DNA from: Alphaproteobacteria bacterium
GTDB lineage: Bacteria > Pseudomonadota > Alphaproteobacteria > ATCC43930 > CGMCC-115725
Direction of reading: 5' to 3'
Length of the DNA stretch: 64,000 nt
NCBI GenBank assembly: GCA_028871455.1
Contig: JAGWNF010000002.1
Span: 62,001 to 126,000, forward strand
Made by a program: the position numbers and the translations under genes. Under the pieces are notes generated by a model. The model saw only the letters and a program-made list of their open reading frames with translations. It did not search any database and had not been told where the DNA came from. Shown in pieces: positions 9,990-18,325 of this stretch (positions are counted from its first letter, which is position 1; the number at the start of each line of letters is the position of its first letter).

Positions 9990-11399
9990 ATGCGGCTCGT
10001 GCCTCGAACTCTGGCGGCGCGAACGGTCGTGCTCCTGCTCGTCGGCCTGCTCCTGGCTCAGCTGCTGGGCACGGCGATCGACACGCTCGACCGCGGCAAG
10101 GCGTTCTACCGCAGTACGACCTTGCAGATGGCGGAGCGCATCGCGGATCTTGCCAAGGCGCTCGATGCCGTGCGCCCTCCCGACCAGCGGGCGGAAATTG
10201 CCCGAAGGTTGAGCGATCACGGACTCGTCATCACGCTGTCGCGGGGACCACAGCATATCGACGGTGCCAGCGAGCGGTCCTATGCACGGACGTTTCATGC
10301 GATGGTGAGCCGCGACCTTGGCCCCGGCTGGCCGATCAACGTTCAGCTCCATCGCGTCACCGTGCCGCCGAACAGCTCACCGGCGTTTGCCGCGGATGCA
10401 CCCGCCGGCTTTCTCGACCACTATCTCACGTTGAGACAGTTCTATCCTATGCCGCGTGGCTTCGCCTTCGTCACGCGCGTGCAGTTGAGCGACGGCAGCC
10501 TGGTGACGTTTTCGGCGCCGCTACCCTACGAGACGGTCACCCGGTTCTATGTGCTGCTGCCCAAGCTTGCCCTGATGCTGACGATCGTGATCGCCTTGCT
10601 GCTGGTTGCAGTCCGCTGGGTCACCCGTCCGATGAAACGGATGGCCCAGGCGGCGCTGGCGCTCGGCCAGGATCTCAACCGCGTGCCCATTGCCGAAAGC
10701 GGACCGGAGGAAATCCGAACGACGGCGCGGGCACTGAATGTGATGCAGCTGCGGCTCCAGGAATACGTGCGCGATCGCGCGGCCATACTGGCGGCGCTGT
10801 CCCACGACCTCAAGACGTACATCACGCGGGTGCGGTTGCGCGGGGAACTATTGCCGGAAAGTCACCATCGCGACCGGCTCATCGCCGACGTCGGCGAGAT
10901 GACCGCCATGATCGACTCGACGCTCGAGTATCTGCACGGCCTCAGTCCAGCACGCGGTCGCGCACAATTCGACGCCATGGCCTTGGCCGAGAGCGTCCGG
11001 ATCGATGCCGAGGACATGGGCTGGCCCGTCGCGGTGGCGGGAACGACGAGCCAGCCGTTTTACGGCAACGTCCAGGACCTGCGCCGGTGCCTGATGAACT
11101 TGGTCGACAATGCGGTCAAGTACGGCGGTCGCGCCACGATTCAGCTGGAAGACGGCGCCGACGAATTGACGATCCGCGTGTGCGATCCGGGGCCCGGCAT
11201 ACCGGCCGGCGAACGCGAACGGGTGTTCGAACCCTTTTATCGGAGCGGATGCGCCGATACCCGTGACCTGGGCGGGACCGGACTCGGCCTGAGCATCGCC
11301 CGCACCATCGCGCGCGCTCATGGCGGCGATGTGGTGCTTCAAAACAACACGCCACTGGGCTTTTGCGCGGCGATCCGGTTGCCGCGCGCCAACGCTTGA
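9990..11399 (+). CDS. EnvZ-like membrane sensor histidine kinase
   Basis: A 469-residue inner-membrane kinase paired with the preceding regulator. TM1 is about residues 12-30, a periplasmic sensor about 31-185, and TM2 about 190-210. A HAMP domain follows (VTRPMKRMAQAALALG), then a dimerisation domain with His272 (ALSHDLKTYITR) and an HATPase domain with LMNLVDNAVKYG, DPGPGIP and GGTGLGLSIART. The H-box has Tyr-Ile where EnvZ-type kinases usually have Pro-Leu (HDLRTPLTR); relatives with this variant probably exist. The signal cannot be inferred. Confidence 0.93.
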   Translation: MRLVPRTLAARTVVLLLVGLLLAQLLGTAIDTLDRGKAFYRSTTLQMAERIADLAKALDAVRPPDQRAEIARRLSDHGLVITLSRGPQHIDGASERSYARTFHAMVSRDLGPGWPINVQLHRVTVPPNSSPAFAADAPAGFLDHYLTLRQFYPMPRGFAFVTRVQLSDGSLVTFSAPLPYETVTRFYVLLPKLALMLTIVIALLLVAVRWVTRPMKRMAQAALALGQDLNRVPIAESGPEEIRTTARALNVMQLRLQEYVRDRAAILAALSHDLKTYITRVRLRGELLPESHHRDRLIADVGEMTAMIDSTLEYLHGLSPARGRAQFDAMALAESVRIDAEDMGWPVAVAGTTSQPFYGNVQDLRRCLMNLVDNAVKYGGRATIQLEDGADELTIRVCDPGPGIPAGERERVFEPFYRSGCADTRDLGGTGLGLSIARTIARAHGGDVVLQNNTPLGFCAAIRLPRANA

Positions 11400-11429
11400 C
11401 GGTCGGCGTCGCGGGTTGTGGGCGGACAG

Positions 11430-11726
11430 TCACCGTCCGCGCTTGCGGCTCGGCCAATACAGCAGCAGCCCGGAAACGGCGAAAGTGGGCGCCGCCCACA
11501 ACCGCAACAGCGTAATCATCACCGGATCCCACAGCGGCGCCGGCAGATCGCGCCGCACAGCCGCGAGGCTGGCGCGGTTGACCTCGAGCCACAGCGTGCC
11601 GAGCGCGATCGGCGCGAAGACGTGCTCGGCACGCCAATCGAGCAGGTCGCGGCCAAGCACCAGCAGCGCCGCAATCAGCAACGCCAACCCGAGCCAGCGG
11701 CCGAGAAGCCGGAACGCGCCTGACAT
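11430..11726 (-). CDS. Small two-segment membrane protein, unknown function
   Basis: A 98-residue protein with hydrophobic segments at about 9-28 (WLGLALLIAALLVLG) and about 70-90 (LRLWAAPTFAVSGLLLYW), ending in basic residues (PSRKRGR). The start at 11726 is chosen because GGGGGAG lies about 8 bases upstream; a longer start at 11792 is possible. It is convergent with the histidine kinase, its stop 30 bases from the kinase stop. I do not recognise a family. Confidence 0.6.
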   Translation of the reverse strand: MSGAFRLLGRWLGLALLIAALLVLGRDLLDWRAEHVFAPIALGTLWLEVNRASLAAVRRDLPAPLWDPVMITLLRLWAAPTFAVSGLLLYWPSRKRGR

Positions 11727-11896
11727 GCCGATGTCTCCCCCAGGTCGCATCAATGTGGTTAACGGCCGGCAAGGATGGTGGGACAGGGGCACGACCTTGG
11801 CAAGGTTACCCCGTAAATACCCTATTCACGTCCGTCTGCTATCAGAGAGGGGCGGGTGCTCCGCCGCTCCGCCGGCCAACTTCTCGAAAGCGTTCC

Positions 11897-12145
11897 ATGC
11901 CGCGTCCCCTCGAACTTCGCCAGGCTGCCCAGCTGATGATCCGGCGCCACAGAATCGGCGCAGCGGTCAAGGCCGGCTTCCGTGCCGCCACGCTGATGGA
12001 CAGCGGCGACGCCGGTGCAGCGGCGATCTGGATCGACATCATCACCGAGATCAACCGCATCCGCGCCGAGGAGCGCGACGCCTATGTCGCGTTGCCGCTC
12101 GATCCGCCGGCAATCGCGTCGGAGTTCGACGACCGCGTCGCCTGA
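11897..12145 (+). CDS. Conserved-looking small protein, unknown function
   Basis: An 82-residue, probably cytoplasmic protein that looks helical (ELRQAAQLMIRRHRIGAAV, then WIDIITEINRIRAEERD). Amphipathic helices and good codon use support it as real. ATG 11897 is used because sequence further upstream (from 11753) looks non-coding. It lies just upstream of tRNA-Ser on the same strand. Similar small proteins occur near tRNA genes in alphaproteobacteria as far as I recall, but I cannot name a function. Confidence 0.5.
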   Translation: MPRPLELRQAAQLMIRRHRIGAAVKAGFRAATLMDSGDAGAAAIWIDIITEINRIRAEERDAYVALPLDPPAIASEFDDRVA

Positions 12146-12220
12146 GCCGTCCACGCCGGGCCATGCGCCCGGACCGGCCGTTGCGTCCCCTTTCCCGGTT
12201 CATTAGGCTTCGCGCGCTCC

Positions 12221-12310
12221 GGAGGGGTGGCCGAGTGGTTTAAGGCGCACGCTTGGAAAGCGTGTTTACGGGAAACCGTAACGTGGGTTCGAATCCCACT
12301 CCCTCCGCCA
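12221..12310 (+). tRNA. tRNA-Ser (anticodon GGA)
   Basis: A 90-nt class II tRNA with a long variable arm. The 7-bp acceptor stem pairs GGAGGGG with TCCCTCC. The anticodon stem is CACGC/GCGTG with loop TTGGAAA, giving anticodon GGA. The T-arm is GTGGGTTCGAATCCCAC, and CCA is encoded (12308-12310). A truncated integrase begins about 100 bases downstream, so the tRNA 3' end probably served as an integration site. Confidence 0.97.
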
Positions 12311-12411
12311 CCACTCGCACTGGCCCGCAGAAACCCTAGCGATTTCGCCGGCAATTCTTGTCCCTTCTCCGATGCTGGTACAGCAACTTGATACAGCACG
12401 AAGATGGAAGC

Positions 12412-12672
12412 ATGGCGAATTTTAAACGCGTTCATCTGGTGCAACGGGGCCGTGCTCTGTATTTTCGGATTGCGGTGCCACGTTCGCTCACCGCTCAACT
12501 CGGACGACGTGAGCTGAAGTCCTCGCTCAAAACCACCGACCCGGTACTCGGCCGGCTCCGCTGCAAGCGGATCTCGATCTTGTTTGACGCTCTTTTCCTA
12601 AGGATAGCCAATATGCCCAGCGCGACAGCCGATACCGGAAAAACCGCAAATGAGAACCGTGCCCGGCAGTAA
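12412..12672 (+). pseudogene. Truncated tyrosine-recombinase (integrase) N-terminus, DUF6538-like
   Basis: An 86-residue ORF whose first 65 or so residues (FKRVHLVQRGRALYFRIAVP, then LKSSLKTTDPVLGRLRCK) look like the N-terminal arm-binding region (DUF6538) of phage-type integrases. The core and catalytic domains (R..H-x-x-R..Y) are missing; the frame stops at 12670. It lies in the same orientation 100 bases after tRNA-Ser, where an element-borne integrase would sit, so it is probably the scar of a decayed integrative element. Base composition is lower in GC than its neighbours. Confidence 0.6.
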
Positions 12673-12714
12673 CTTCGACGATTGGCCGGACGTTTCTCCG
12701 CGCTCTACGCGGAT

Positions 12715-14475
12715 ATGATGCCGGCGCACAGCATGACAATCCTCTTGGATGACGCGGTGGAGGGACGGATCCTTCGCTTCCGCCATCCTGACCGCATCAT
12801 CATTGCTCACACACCGTCCGAGGTTAAGGGCGCATTGGCAGAGTTGGAAGCGGCTCGGACAAACGGCCGGTATCTTGCTGGCTGGTTTGCTTATGAGCTT
12901 GGTTATGTACTGGAGCCGCGCCTTGCGCCTTGCCTCTGGAAGCGGCGTCCCGTGCCGCTTCTTTGGTTTGGCGCGTTCAGCGCGCCGGAAACGCTGTCGC
13001 GGAAAGACCTGGCTTCGACCGGCGTAGCTTACGCCGGCCCGCTGCACCCCGACTGGGACGAAGCCGCTTATCGCGCGCGCTTCGAGCGTGTAAAGACCTA
13101 TATCGTCTCGGGCGACGTCTACCAAGTTAATCTGAGCTTCCGCGCACAGTTTGCTTTCGCGGGCGATCCTTGGACGCTCTACCTCGCCCTGCGCGATGCC
13201 GCCGAGACCCGCCATGGCGCCTATGTCGATATGGGCGAAAGCCAGGTTCTCAGTGCGTCACCGGAGTTGTTCTTTCGCATTTTTCCCGACGGGCGTATCG
13301 TCGCGCGCCCAATGAAAGGAACCGCACCACGCGGGTGCGATGCCGAAACCGACGCTCTGGCCGTCAGATCACTCGCGGCCTCCGAAAAGAACCGCGCCGA
13401 AAATCTTATGATCGTCGACCTTTTACGCAATGATCTGAGCCGGATCGCAGAGCCCGGGAGCGTGAGCGTGTCGGAGCTTTTTGCGGTTGAGACCTATCCG
13501 ACGCTCCACACCATGGTCTCGACGGTTGCGGCGCAACTTCGGCAGCGACCGCGCATCGAATCGATCTTGCAAGCGCTTTTCCCCTGTGGGTCCATCACTG
13601 GCGCGCCCAAAATACGGGCGATGGAGATTATTCGCGAACTCGAGACGGATCCGCGCGGAGTCTATTGCGGGGCGATCGGCCACATCGCGCCCGATGGCAC
13701 CGCAGTCTTCAATGTGGCGATCCGTACGGTCTTTATCGAGGACGGTCGCGGCACGCTCGGCTTGGGTGGTGCCGTCGTCCATGACTCAATCGCGAAGGAC
13801 GAATACGCGGAATGCCTTCTCAAGGCGCAATTCTTCGAAAGAATTCGCAGACCCATCGCCTTGATCGAGACGCTGCGCTGGGATGGCGAATTCGTGCGTC
13901 TTGATTTGCATCTGGAGCGCATGATGCGCTCTGCGACTTGGCTCGGCTTACCTTTCAACCGAGCGACGGCCTTGAAGCTCCTTCATTCGACTGTGAGTGC
14001 GTCGGCACAACCGCTGCGCGTGCGCCTCCTGCTCAACGAAGACGGCCAATTCGAGTGCGCCGCCGATCCCTTGGGTTTACAGTCTCAGTGCTGGACCTTT
14101 GCGATCTCGCCACGCCGCGTCGACAGTCGCGATCTCTTGCTCCGGCACAAGACGACCTGGCGGGAATTTTTCGACGATGAACGCGAACGTCTTAGCCAGA
14201 ACAGCGGGGTCGATGAAGTCCTTTTCTTGAATGAACGCGGCGAACTGACCGAAGGCAGCCGCACCAATATATTTGTGCGCCGCGGCGATTGCCTGCTGAC
14301 GCCTCCGCTCGCCAGCGGATTACTCAATGGCGTCCTGCGCCAAGTATTGCTCGAAGAGGGGCGCTGCCGCGAAGCCGTTCTGACGTCGGACGATCTCGAG
14401 GCCGCTGACGAGATATTCTTTGGGAATTCATTACGCGGCTTAGTTCCGGCGAGTCGATTATGCTATCGGCCGTGA
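12715..14475 (+). CDS. pabB: Fused aminodeoxychorismate synthase component I and aminodeoxychorismate lyase (PabB-PabC)
   Basis: Makes p-aminobenzoate for folate. The N-terminal part (about 1-380) is an anthranilate-synthase-I/PabB domain with SASPELFFRI, ARPMKGTAPRG (catalytic Lys), KNRAENLMIVDLLRNDLSRI, PCGSITGAPKIRAMEI and GLGGAVVHDS. The C-terminal part (about 385-586) is a PLP fold-type IV lyase with RHKTTWREFF (PLP Lys), DEVLFLNERGELTEGSRTNI and GLLNGVLR. The glutaminase PabA is not fused and not in the window. ATG 12715, 12718 or 12733 may be the start. Codon use is less GC-biased than the flanks, which suggests transfer or linkage to the integrase relic. Confidence 0.92.
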   Translation: MMPAHSMTILLDDAVEGRILRFRHPDRIIIAHTPSEVKGALAELEAARTNGRYLAGWFAYELGYVLEPRLAPCLWKRRPVPLLWFGAFSAPETLSRKDLASTGVAYAGPLHPDWDEAAYRARFERVKTYIVSGDVYQVNLSFRAQFAFAGDPWTLYLALRDAAETRHGAYVDMGESQVLSASPELFFRIFPDGRIVARPMKGTAPRGCDAETDALAVRSLAASEKNRAENLMIVDLLRNDLSRIAEPGSVSVSELFAVETYPTLHTMVSTVAAQLRQRPRIESILQALFPCGSITGAPKIRAMEIIRELETDPRGVYCGAIGHIAPDGTAVFNVAIRTVFIEDGRGTLGLGGAVVHDSIAKDEYAECLLKAQFFERIRRPIALIETLRWDGEFVRLDLHLERMMRSATWLGLPFNRATALKLLHSTVSASAQPLRVRLLLNEDGQFECAADPLGLQSQCWTFAISPRRVDSRDLLLRHKTTWREFFDDERERLSQNSGVDEVLFLNERGELTEGSRTNIFVRRGDCLLTPPLASGLLNGVLRQVLLEEGRCREAVLTSDDLEAADEIFFGNSLRGLVPASRLCYRP

Positions 14476-14693
14476 GCCTCGTCGAGCACAAACCTTGGCC
14501 GTCGCCACCGTGTGGCGCCAATTGATCACCGGCCACGTCTTGGCACCGTCGCCTGCATCGACGTGCTGCATCCTGAACGTCCGGGTGGTTGGCAATGTCA
14601 CGGACCGCCCGTGCACGGGTGCCTGCCGATCCGCTTCTTCGGCCTGATCGGCGTGCGCTAACGTCGGCGCCGAAACGCCGCCAGTCCGATAAC

Positions 14694-15611
14694 TCAGTCG
14701 CGAATCTTGCCGCCGATGCGGTTGGTGATCGTCGCCGCCGCGCGTTTGACCATCGGTCCGAGCTCGCCGAGACGTTCTTCCGTCATGCGCACGGTGGGGC
14801 CCGAGACCGAGATCGCGCCCACGGCCTCGCCATGCTCGTTGTAAATGGCAGCGCCGACGCAGCGCAGTCCATCGGCACGTTCTTCGTCGTCGATCGACCA
14901 GCCACGCTTACGCACCTGGGCGAGGTCGGCGAGCAGGGCCTGCGGATCGATGATGGTGCGGGCGGTGAATTTCGGCATGCCGCTGCGATGCAGCCGCTCT
15001 ATCGCCTCGTCGTCGGTGAGCGCCGCCATGATCGCCTTGCCGAGGCTCGACGCATGCAGCAGGCTGCGCGAGCCGGGCCGGTGGAAGGCCCGCACCGATT
15101 GGTGACTCTCGGTTTGCGAGATGAAGACGACATAGCCGTCGTCTTCGATGCCGAGATTCACCGTCTCGCCGCTTTCTTCCATCAGCCGGCGCATGGTGCC
15201 GCGGCTGGCATCGGCCAGCTTGCGGTTGCGCAGGAAGGCGCTGCCGATGCGAAACGCCTGCACGCCGATCACATAGCCGCCTTGCGGATCGCAGTAGACA
15301 AAGCCGCTGCTCTTCAGCGTGGCGAGAATCCGGTGGGCGGTTGACGGCGCGACGCCTGATCGCTGCGCGAGGCTGGTGAGCGACAACCCATCCGCTTCGG
15401 CGATGATCGTGAGCAGCTTCAGGCCGCGTTCGAGCGCCTGGACCGAGCCGCCGAGATGGGTACCGAGCGTCTGCAGCTCGACCGGCTCCGTCTTATTGGC
15501 CTGCGGCCGTCCGGCCATCACCCGGGTTCCCGGCGGCCGATCGGGATCATCGGCGAGGCCGCGACGCGACTGCACCGAGCTCCCGTTCTCTGTGACGAAA
15601 ACATATCCCAT
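14694..15611 (-). CDS. IclR-family transcriptional regulator
   Basis: A 305-residue regulator with an N-terminal winged helix (about 55-115: LTSLAQRSGVAPSTAHRILATLKSSGFV) and a C-terminal IclR effector domain (VSQT-like FISQTESHQSVRAF, LLHASSLGKAIMAAL, DDEERADGLRCVGAAIYNEH). The start at 15611 (MGYVFVTENG) follows a GGCGGAG; ATG 15518 would give a 274-residue protein nearer the usual IclR length. It is divergent from glyA across about 136 bases holding an IclR-like palindrome. It probably controls the serine-cycle genes and itself. The effector is unknown; glyoxylate is a guess from IclR and BhcR. Confidence 0.92.
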   Translation of the reverse strand: MGYVFVTENGSSVQSRRGLADDPDRPPGTRVMAGRPQANKTEPVELQTLGTHLGGSVQALERGLKLLTIIAEADGLSLTSLAQRSGVAPSTAHRILATLKSSGFVYCDPQGGYVIGVQAFRIGSAFLRNRKLADASRGTMRRLMEESGETVNLGIEDDGYVVFISQTESHQSVRAFHRPGSRSLLHASSLGKAIMAALTDDEAIERLHRSGMPKFTARTIIDPQALLADLAQVRKRGWSIDDEERADGLRCVGAAIYNEHGEAVGAISVSGPTVRMTEERLGELGPMVKRAAATITNRIGGKIRD

Positions 15612-15669
15612 TCTCCGCCTGCGACAATTTTTCCGCAAGGAAAAAGGCCATGTATGGGTTATCCATAGA

Positions 15670-15688
15670 AATGGAAAACATTTCCATT
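15670..15688. promoter_or_regulatory. IclR-type operator palindrome
   Basis: A perfect inverted repeat with 8-base arms (AATGGAAA and TTTCCATT) around ACA. The inner 15 bases (15672-15686, TGGAAAACATTTCCA) differ at one position from the E. coli IclR consensus TGGAAATNATTTCCA. It sits between the divergent IclR-family gene and glyA, 60 bases before the glyA start. This position suits joint control of both. Confidence 0.75.
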
Positions 15689-15747
15689 GTCATTCTAAAC
15701 CGGCTAATGTTATCGGATATACCAATGGCTGATCGAGGGGTGGAGTA

Positions 15748-17049
15748 ATGCCGTTAACGGCCGGCAAGCTGGCGCCTGACTGGCGCGCGTTCTTTGCATC
15801 GGGCATCGAGCAGGGCGACCCCGAGGTCGCGGCGGCGATCGCGCGCGAAGTGGCGCGCCAGCGGAATGAAATCGAGCTCATCGCCTCCGAGAACATCGTC
15901 AGCCGCGCCGTGCTCGAAGCCGCGGGCTCGCCGCTCACCAATAAATACGCCGAGGGTTATCCCGGTCGCCGCTATTACGGCGGTTGCCAGTACGTCGACG
16001 AAGCCGAAACTCTCGCCATCGAGCGCGCCAAGCGGCTCTTCGACTGCCGCTTTGCCAATGTCCAGCCGCATTCGGGCAGCCAAGCCAACCAATCCGTGTT
16101 GCTCGCGCTCGCCAAGCCGGGCGACACCATCCTCGGCCTGTCGCTCGCCGCCGGCGGTCACTTGACGCACGGCGCGCCGCCCAATCTCTCGGGCAAGTGG
16201 TTCCACGCGATTCATTACGGCGTCAGCCGGCAGGACCAGCGCATCGATTACGACGAGGTCGCGCGGCTCGCGCGCGAGCACCGGCCGCGCATCATCATCG
16301 CCGGTGGCTCGGCCTATCCGCGGGTGATCGATTTCGCACGCTTCCGCGCCATCGCCGACGAAGTCGACGCCGTCCTGATGGTCGACATGGCCCATTTCGC
16401 CGGCTTGGTCGCCGGCGGCGTGCATCCGTCGCCGCTGCCGCACGCCCATGTCGTCACCACCACGACGCACAAGACGCTGCGCGGTCCGCGCGGCGGCATG
16501 GTGCTGACCAACGACGAGGCGATCGCGAAGAAAATCGACTCGGCGGTCTTTCCAGGCCTGCAGGGCGGACCGCTTATGCACATCATCGCCGCCAAGGCGG
16601 TGGCCTTCGGCGAGGCGCTACGGCCGGAGTTCAAGAACTACGCGCGCGCCGTCATCGACAATTGCCGCGCCATGGGCGAAGTCTTGCGCGACGCCGGCTA
16701 CGATCTCGTCGCTGGCGGCACCGATACGCATTTGATCCTAGTCGATCTCCGGCCGAAAAAGCTGACCGGCAACGTCGCCGAGAAGAGCCTCGGCCGCGCG
16801 CACATCACCTGCAACAAGAACGGCGTGCCGTTCGATCCGGAGAAGCCGATGGTGACGTCGGGCATCCGCCTCGGCGCCGCCGCGGGGACGACGCGCGGCT
16901 TCGGCGTCGCCGAGTTCCGCGAGGTCGGCCGGTTGATCGCCGAGGTGCTTGACGGTCTGGCCGCCAACGGCGAGGCCGCCAATGCGACGGTCGAGCAAAG
17001 CGTCAAAGCGCAGGCGACCGCGCTCTGCGAGCGGTTTCCGATTTACTGA
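15748..17049 (+). CDS. glyA: Serine hydroxymethyltransferase
   Basis: PLP enzyme interconverting glycine plus methylene-tetrahydrofolate with serine, the C1 entry step of the serine cycle. The 433-residue product has [36 protein letters not shown], the PLP-lysine motif [14 protein letters not shown], and [18 protein letters not shown]. It is preceded by GGGGTGGAG and follows the IclR-like operator. Being first in a row with serine-glyoxylate aminotransferase and hydroxypyruvate reductase suggests this copy is dedicated to glyoxylate/C1 assimilation; a second glyA elsewhere is possible. Confidence 0.96.
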   Translation: MPLTAGKLAPDWRAFFASGIEQGDPEVAAAIAREVARQRNEIELIASENIVSRAVLEAAGSPLTNKYAEGYPGRRYYGGCQYVDEAETLAIERAKRLFDCRFANVQPHSGSQANQSVLLALAKPGDTILGLSLAAGGHLTHGAPPNLSGKWFHAIHYGVSRQDQRIDYDEVARLAREHRPRIIIAGGSAYPRVIDFARFRAIADEVDAVLMVDMAHFAGLVAGGVHPSPLPHAHVVTTTTHKTLRGPRGGMVLTNDEAIAKKIDSAVFPGLQGGPLMHIIAAKAVAFGEALRPEFKNYARAVIDNCRAMGEVLRDAGYDLVAGGTDTHLILVDLRPKKLTGNVAEKSLGRAHITCNKNGVPFDPEKPMVTSGIRLGAAAGTTRGFGVAEFREVGRLIAEVLDGLAANGEAANATVEQSVKAQATALCERFPIY

Positions 17050-17110
17050 GTGAGTCGGCGGCGTGTCACCGCCGGCTATTGCGCCTGGAGAACACGAGGG
17101 AGGAGTAACG

Positions 17111-18304
17111 ATGCCTGGTTTCCACGGTCTCTTCATTCCCGGTCCGACGAATCTGCCGTTCGACGTGCGCCAGGCGATGGACGTGCCGCTCGAGGATCAT
17201 CGAGCGCCCGACTTCCCCACCTTCACGCTGCCGCTGTTTCGCGACCTGAAGCAGATCTTCAAGACCGAGAAGGGCCAAGTCTTCCTGTTCCCCGCGTCGG
17301 GAACTGGCGGTTGGGAGGCGGCGATCACCAATACGCTGTCGCCCGGCGATCGCGTGCTGATCGCGGTATTCGGCCAATTCTCACATCTCTGGGCCGATCT
17401 GTGTCAGCGGCACGGACTGGTCGTCGATAAGCTCGACGTCGAGTGGGGCGAAGGCTTTCCGCTGGACAAGTGCGCCGAGCGCCTGGCGGCCGACAAGGAG
17501 CACAAGATAAAGGCGGTGCTCGTCTGCCACAACGAGACCGCAACCGGCGTCACCAGCGACGTCGCCGGCGTACGCAAGGCGCTCGACGCCGCGAGCCATC
17601 CGGCACTGCTGATGGTCGACGGCGTCAGCTCGATCGCCAGCATCGACTTCCGCATGGATGAATGGGGCGTGGACCTCGCCGTCGCCGGTTCGCAGAAGGG
17701 CTTCATGCTGCCGGCGGGTCTGGCGATCGTCGGCGCCAGCCCGAAGGCGCTCGCCGCCGGCAAGACGGCCAAATGCCCGCGGTGCTTCTTCGACTTCGCC
17801 GACATGATCCGCACCAACAAGGACGGCTATTTCCCATACACGCCGGCAACGACGCTGTTGCGCGGCCTGCGGGCTTCGGTCGACTCGCTGCTCGCCGAGG
17901 GCCTCGACAACGTGGTCGCGCGCCATCATCGGCTGGCGGAAGCCGTGCGCCGTGGCGTCACGGCCTGGGGCCTGACGCTGTGCGCCAAGGAGCCGAAGTG
18001 GTATTCCGACACGGTGTCGGCGATCGTCGTGCCGAAGAATTTCAACGGCGACGACGTGATCAAGGTCGCCTATCATCGCTATCGGCTGTCGCTCGGCGCC
18101 GGCCTGTCCAAGGTCGCCGGCCGCGTTTTCCGCATCGGCCACCTCGGCCACATCAACGAGATCATGGTCCTACAGGCGCTGGCCGGCTGCGAGATGGCGA
18201 TGCGCGACGTGGGCGTTCCAGTCGAGGCGGGCTCTGGTGTTGCCGCGGCGGAGGAATACATCCGCTCGACCGCGCCGAAGCTCAAGCTCGGCAAAGTTGC
18301 CTGA
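17111..18304 (+). CDS. Serine-glyoxylate aminotransferase (class V)
   Basis: Transfers the amino group of serine to glyoxylate, giving hydroxypyruvate and glycine. The 397-residue product starts MPGFHGLFIPGPTNLPFDVR, a characteristic start for this family, with substrate-site residues in FPASGTGGWEAA, the PLP lysine in AVAGSQKGFMLPAG, and HNETATGVTSD. GAGGGAGGAG just before ATG 17111 fixes the start. It lies between glyA and the reductases that act on its product. Related aspartate-glyoxylate aminotransferases (BhcA) share this fold, so the amino donor is inferred from context. Confidence 0.9.
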   Translation: MPGFHGLFIPGPTNLPFDVRQAMDVPLEDHRAPDFPTFTLPLFRDLKQIFKTEKGQVFLFPASGTGGWEAAITNTLSPGDRVLIAVFGQFSHLWADLCQRHGLVVDKLDVEWGEGFPLDKCAERLAADKEHKIKAVLVCHNETATGVTSDVAGVRKALDAASHPALLMVDGVSSIASIDFRMDEWGVDLAVAGSQKGFMLPAGLAIVGASPKALAAGKTAKCPRCFFDFADMIRTNKDGYFPYTPATTLLRGLRASVDSLLAEGLDNVVARHHRLAEAVRRGVTAWGLTLCAKEPKWYSDTVSAIVVPKNFNGDDVIKVAYHRYRLSLGAGLSKVAGRVFRIGHLGHINEIMVLQALAGCEMAMRDVGVPVEAGSGVAAAEEYIRSTAPKLKLGKVA

Positions 18305-18325
18305 ACTGCGAAGCCGGGGGCGGCG

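Noticed and set aside
12082-12498. Minus-strand frame reading GIRTHVTVSRKHAFQACALN
   Set aside because: It is the well-known spurious antisense translation of a tRNA-Ser gene.
14476-14693. Search for a second attachment site (copy of the tRNA-Ser 3' end) after pabBC
   Set aside because: No recognisable repeat of the tRNA 3' end was found by eye.
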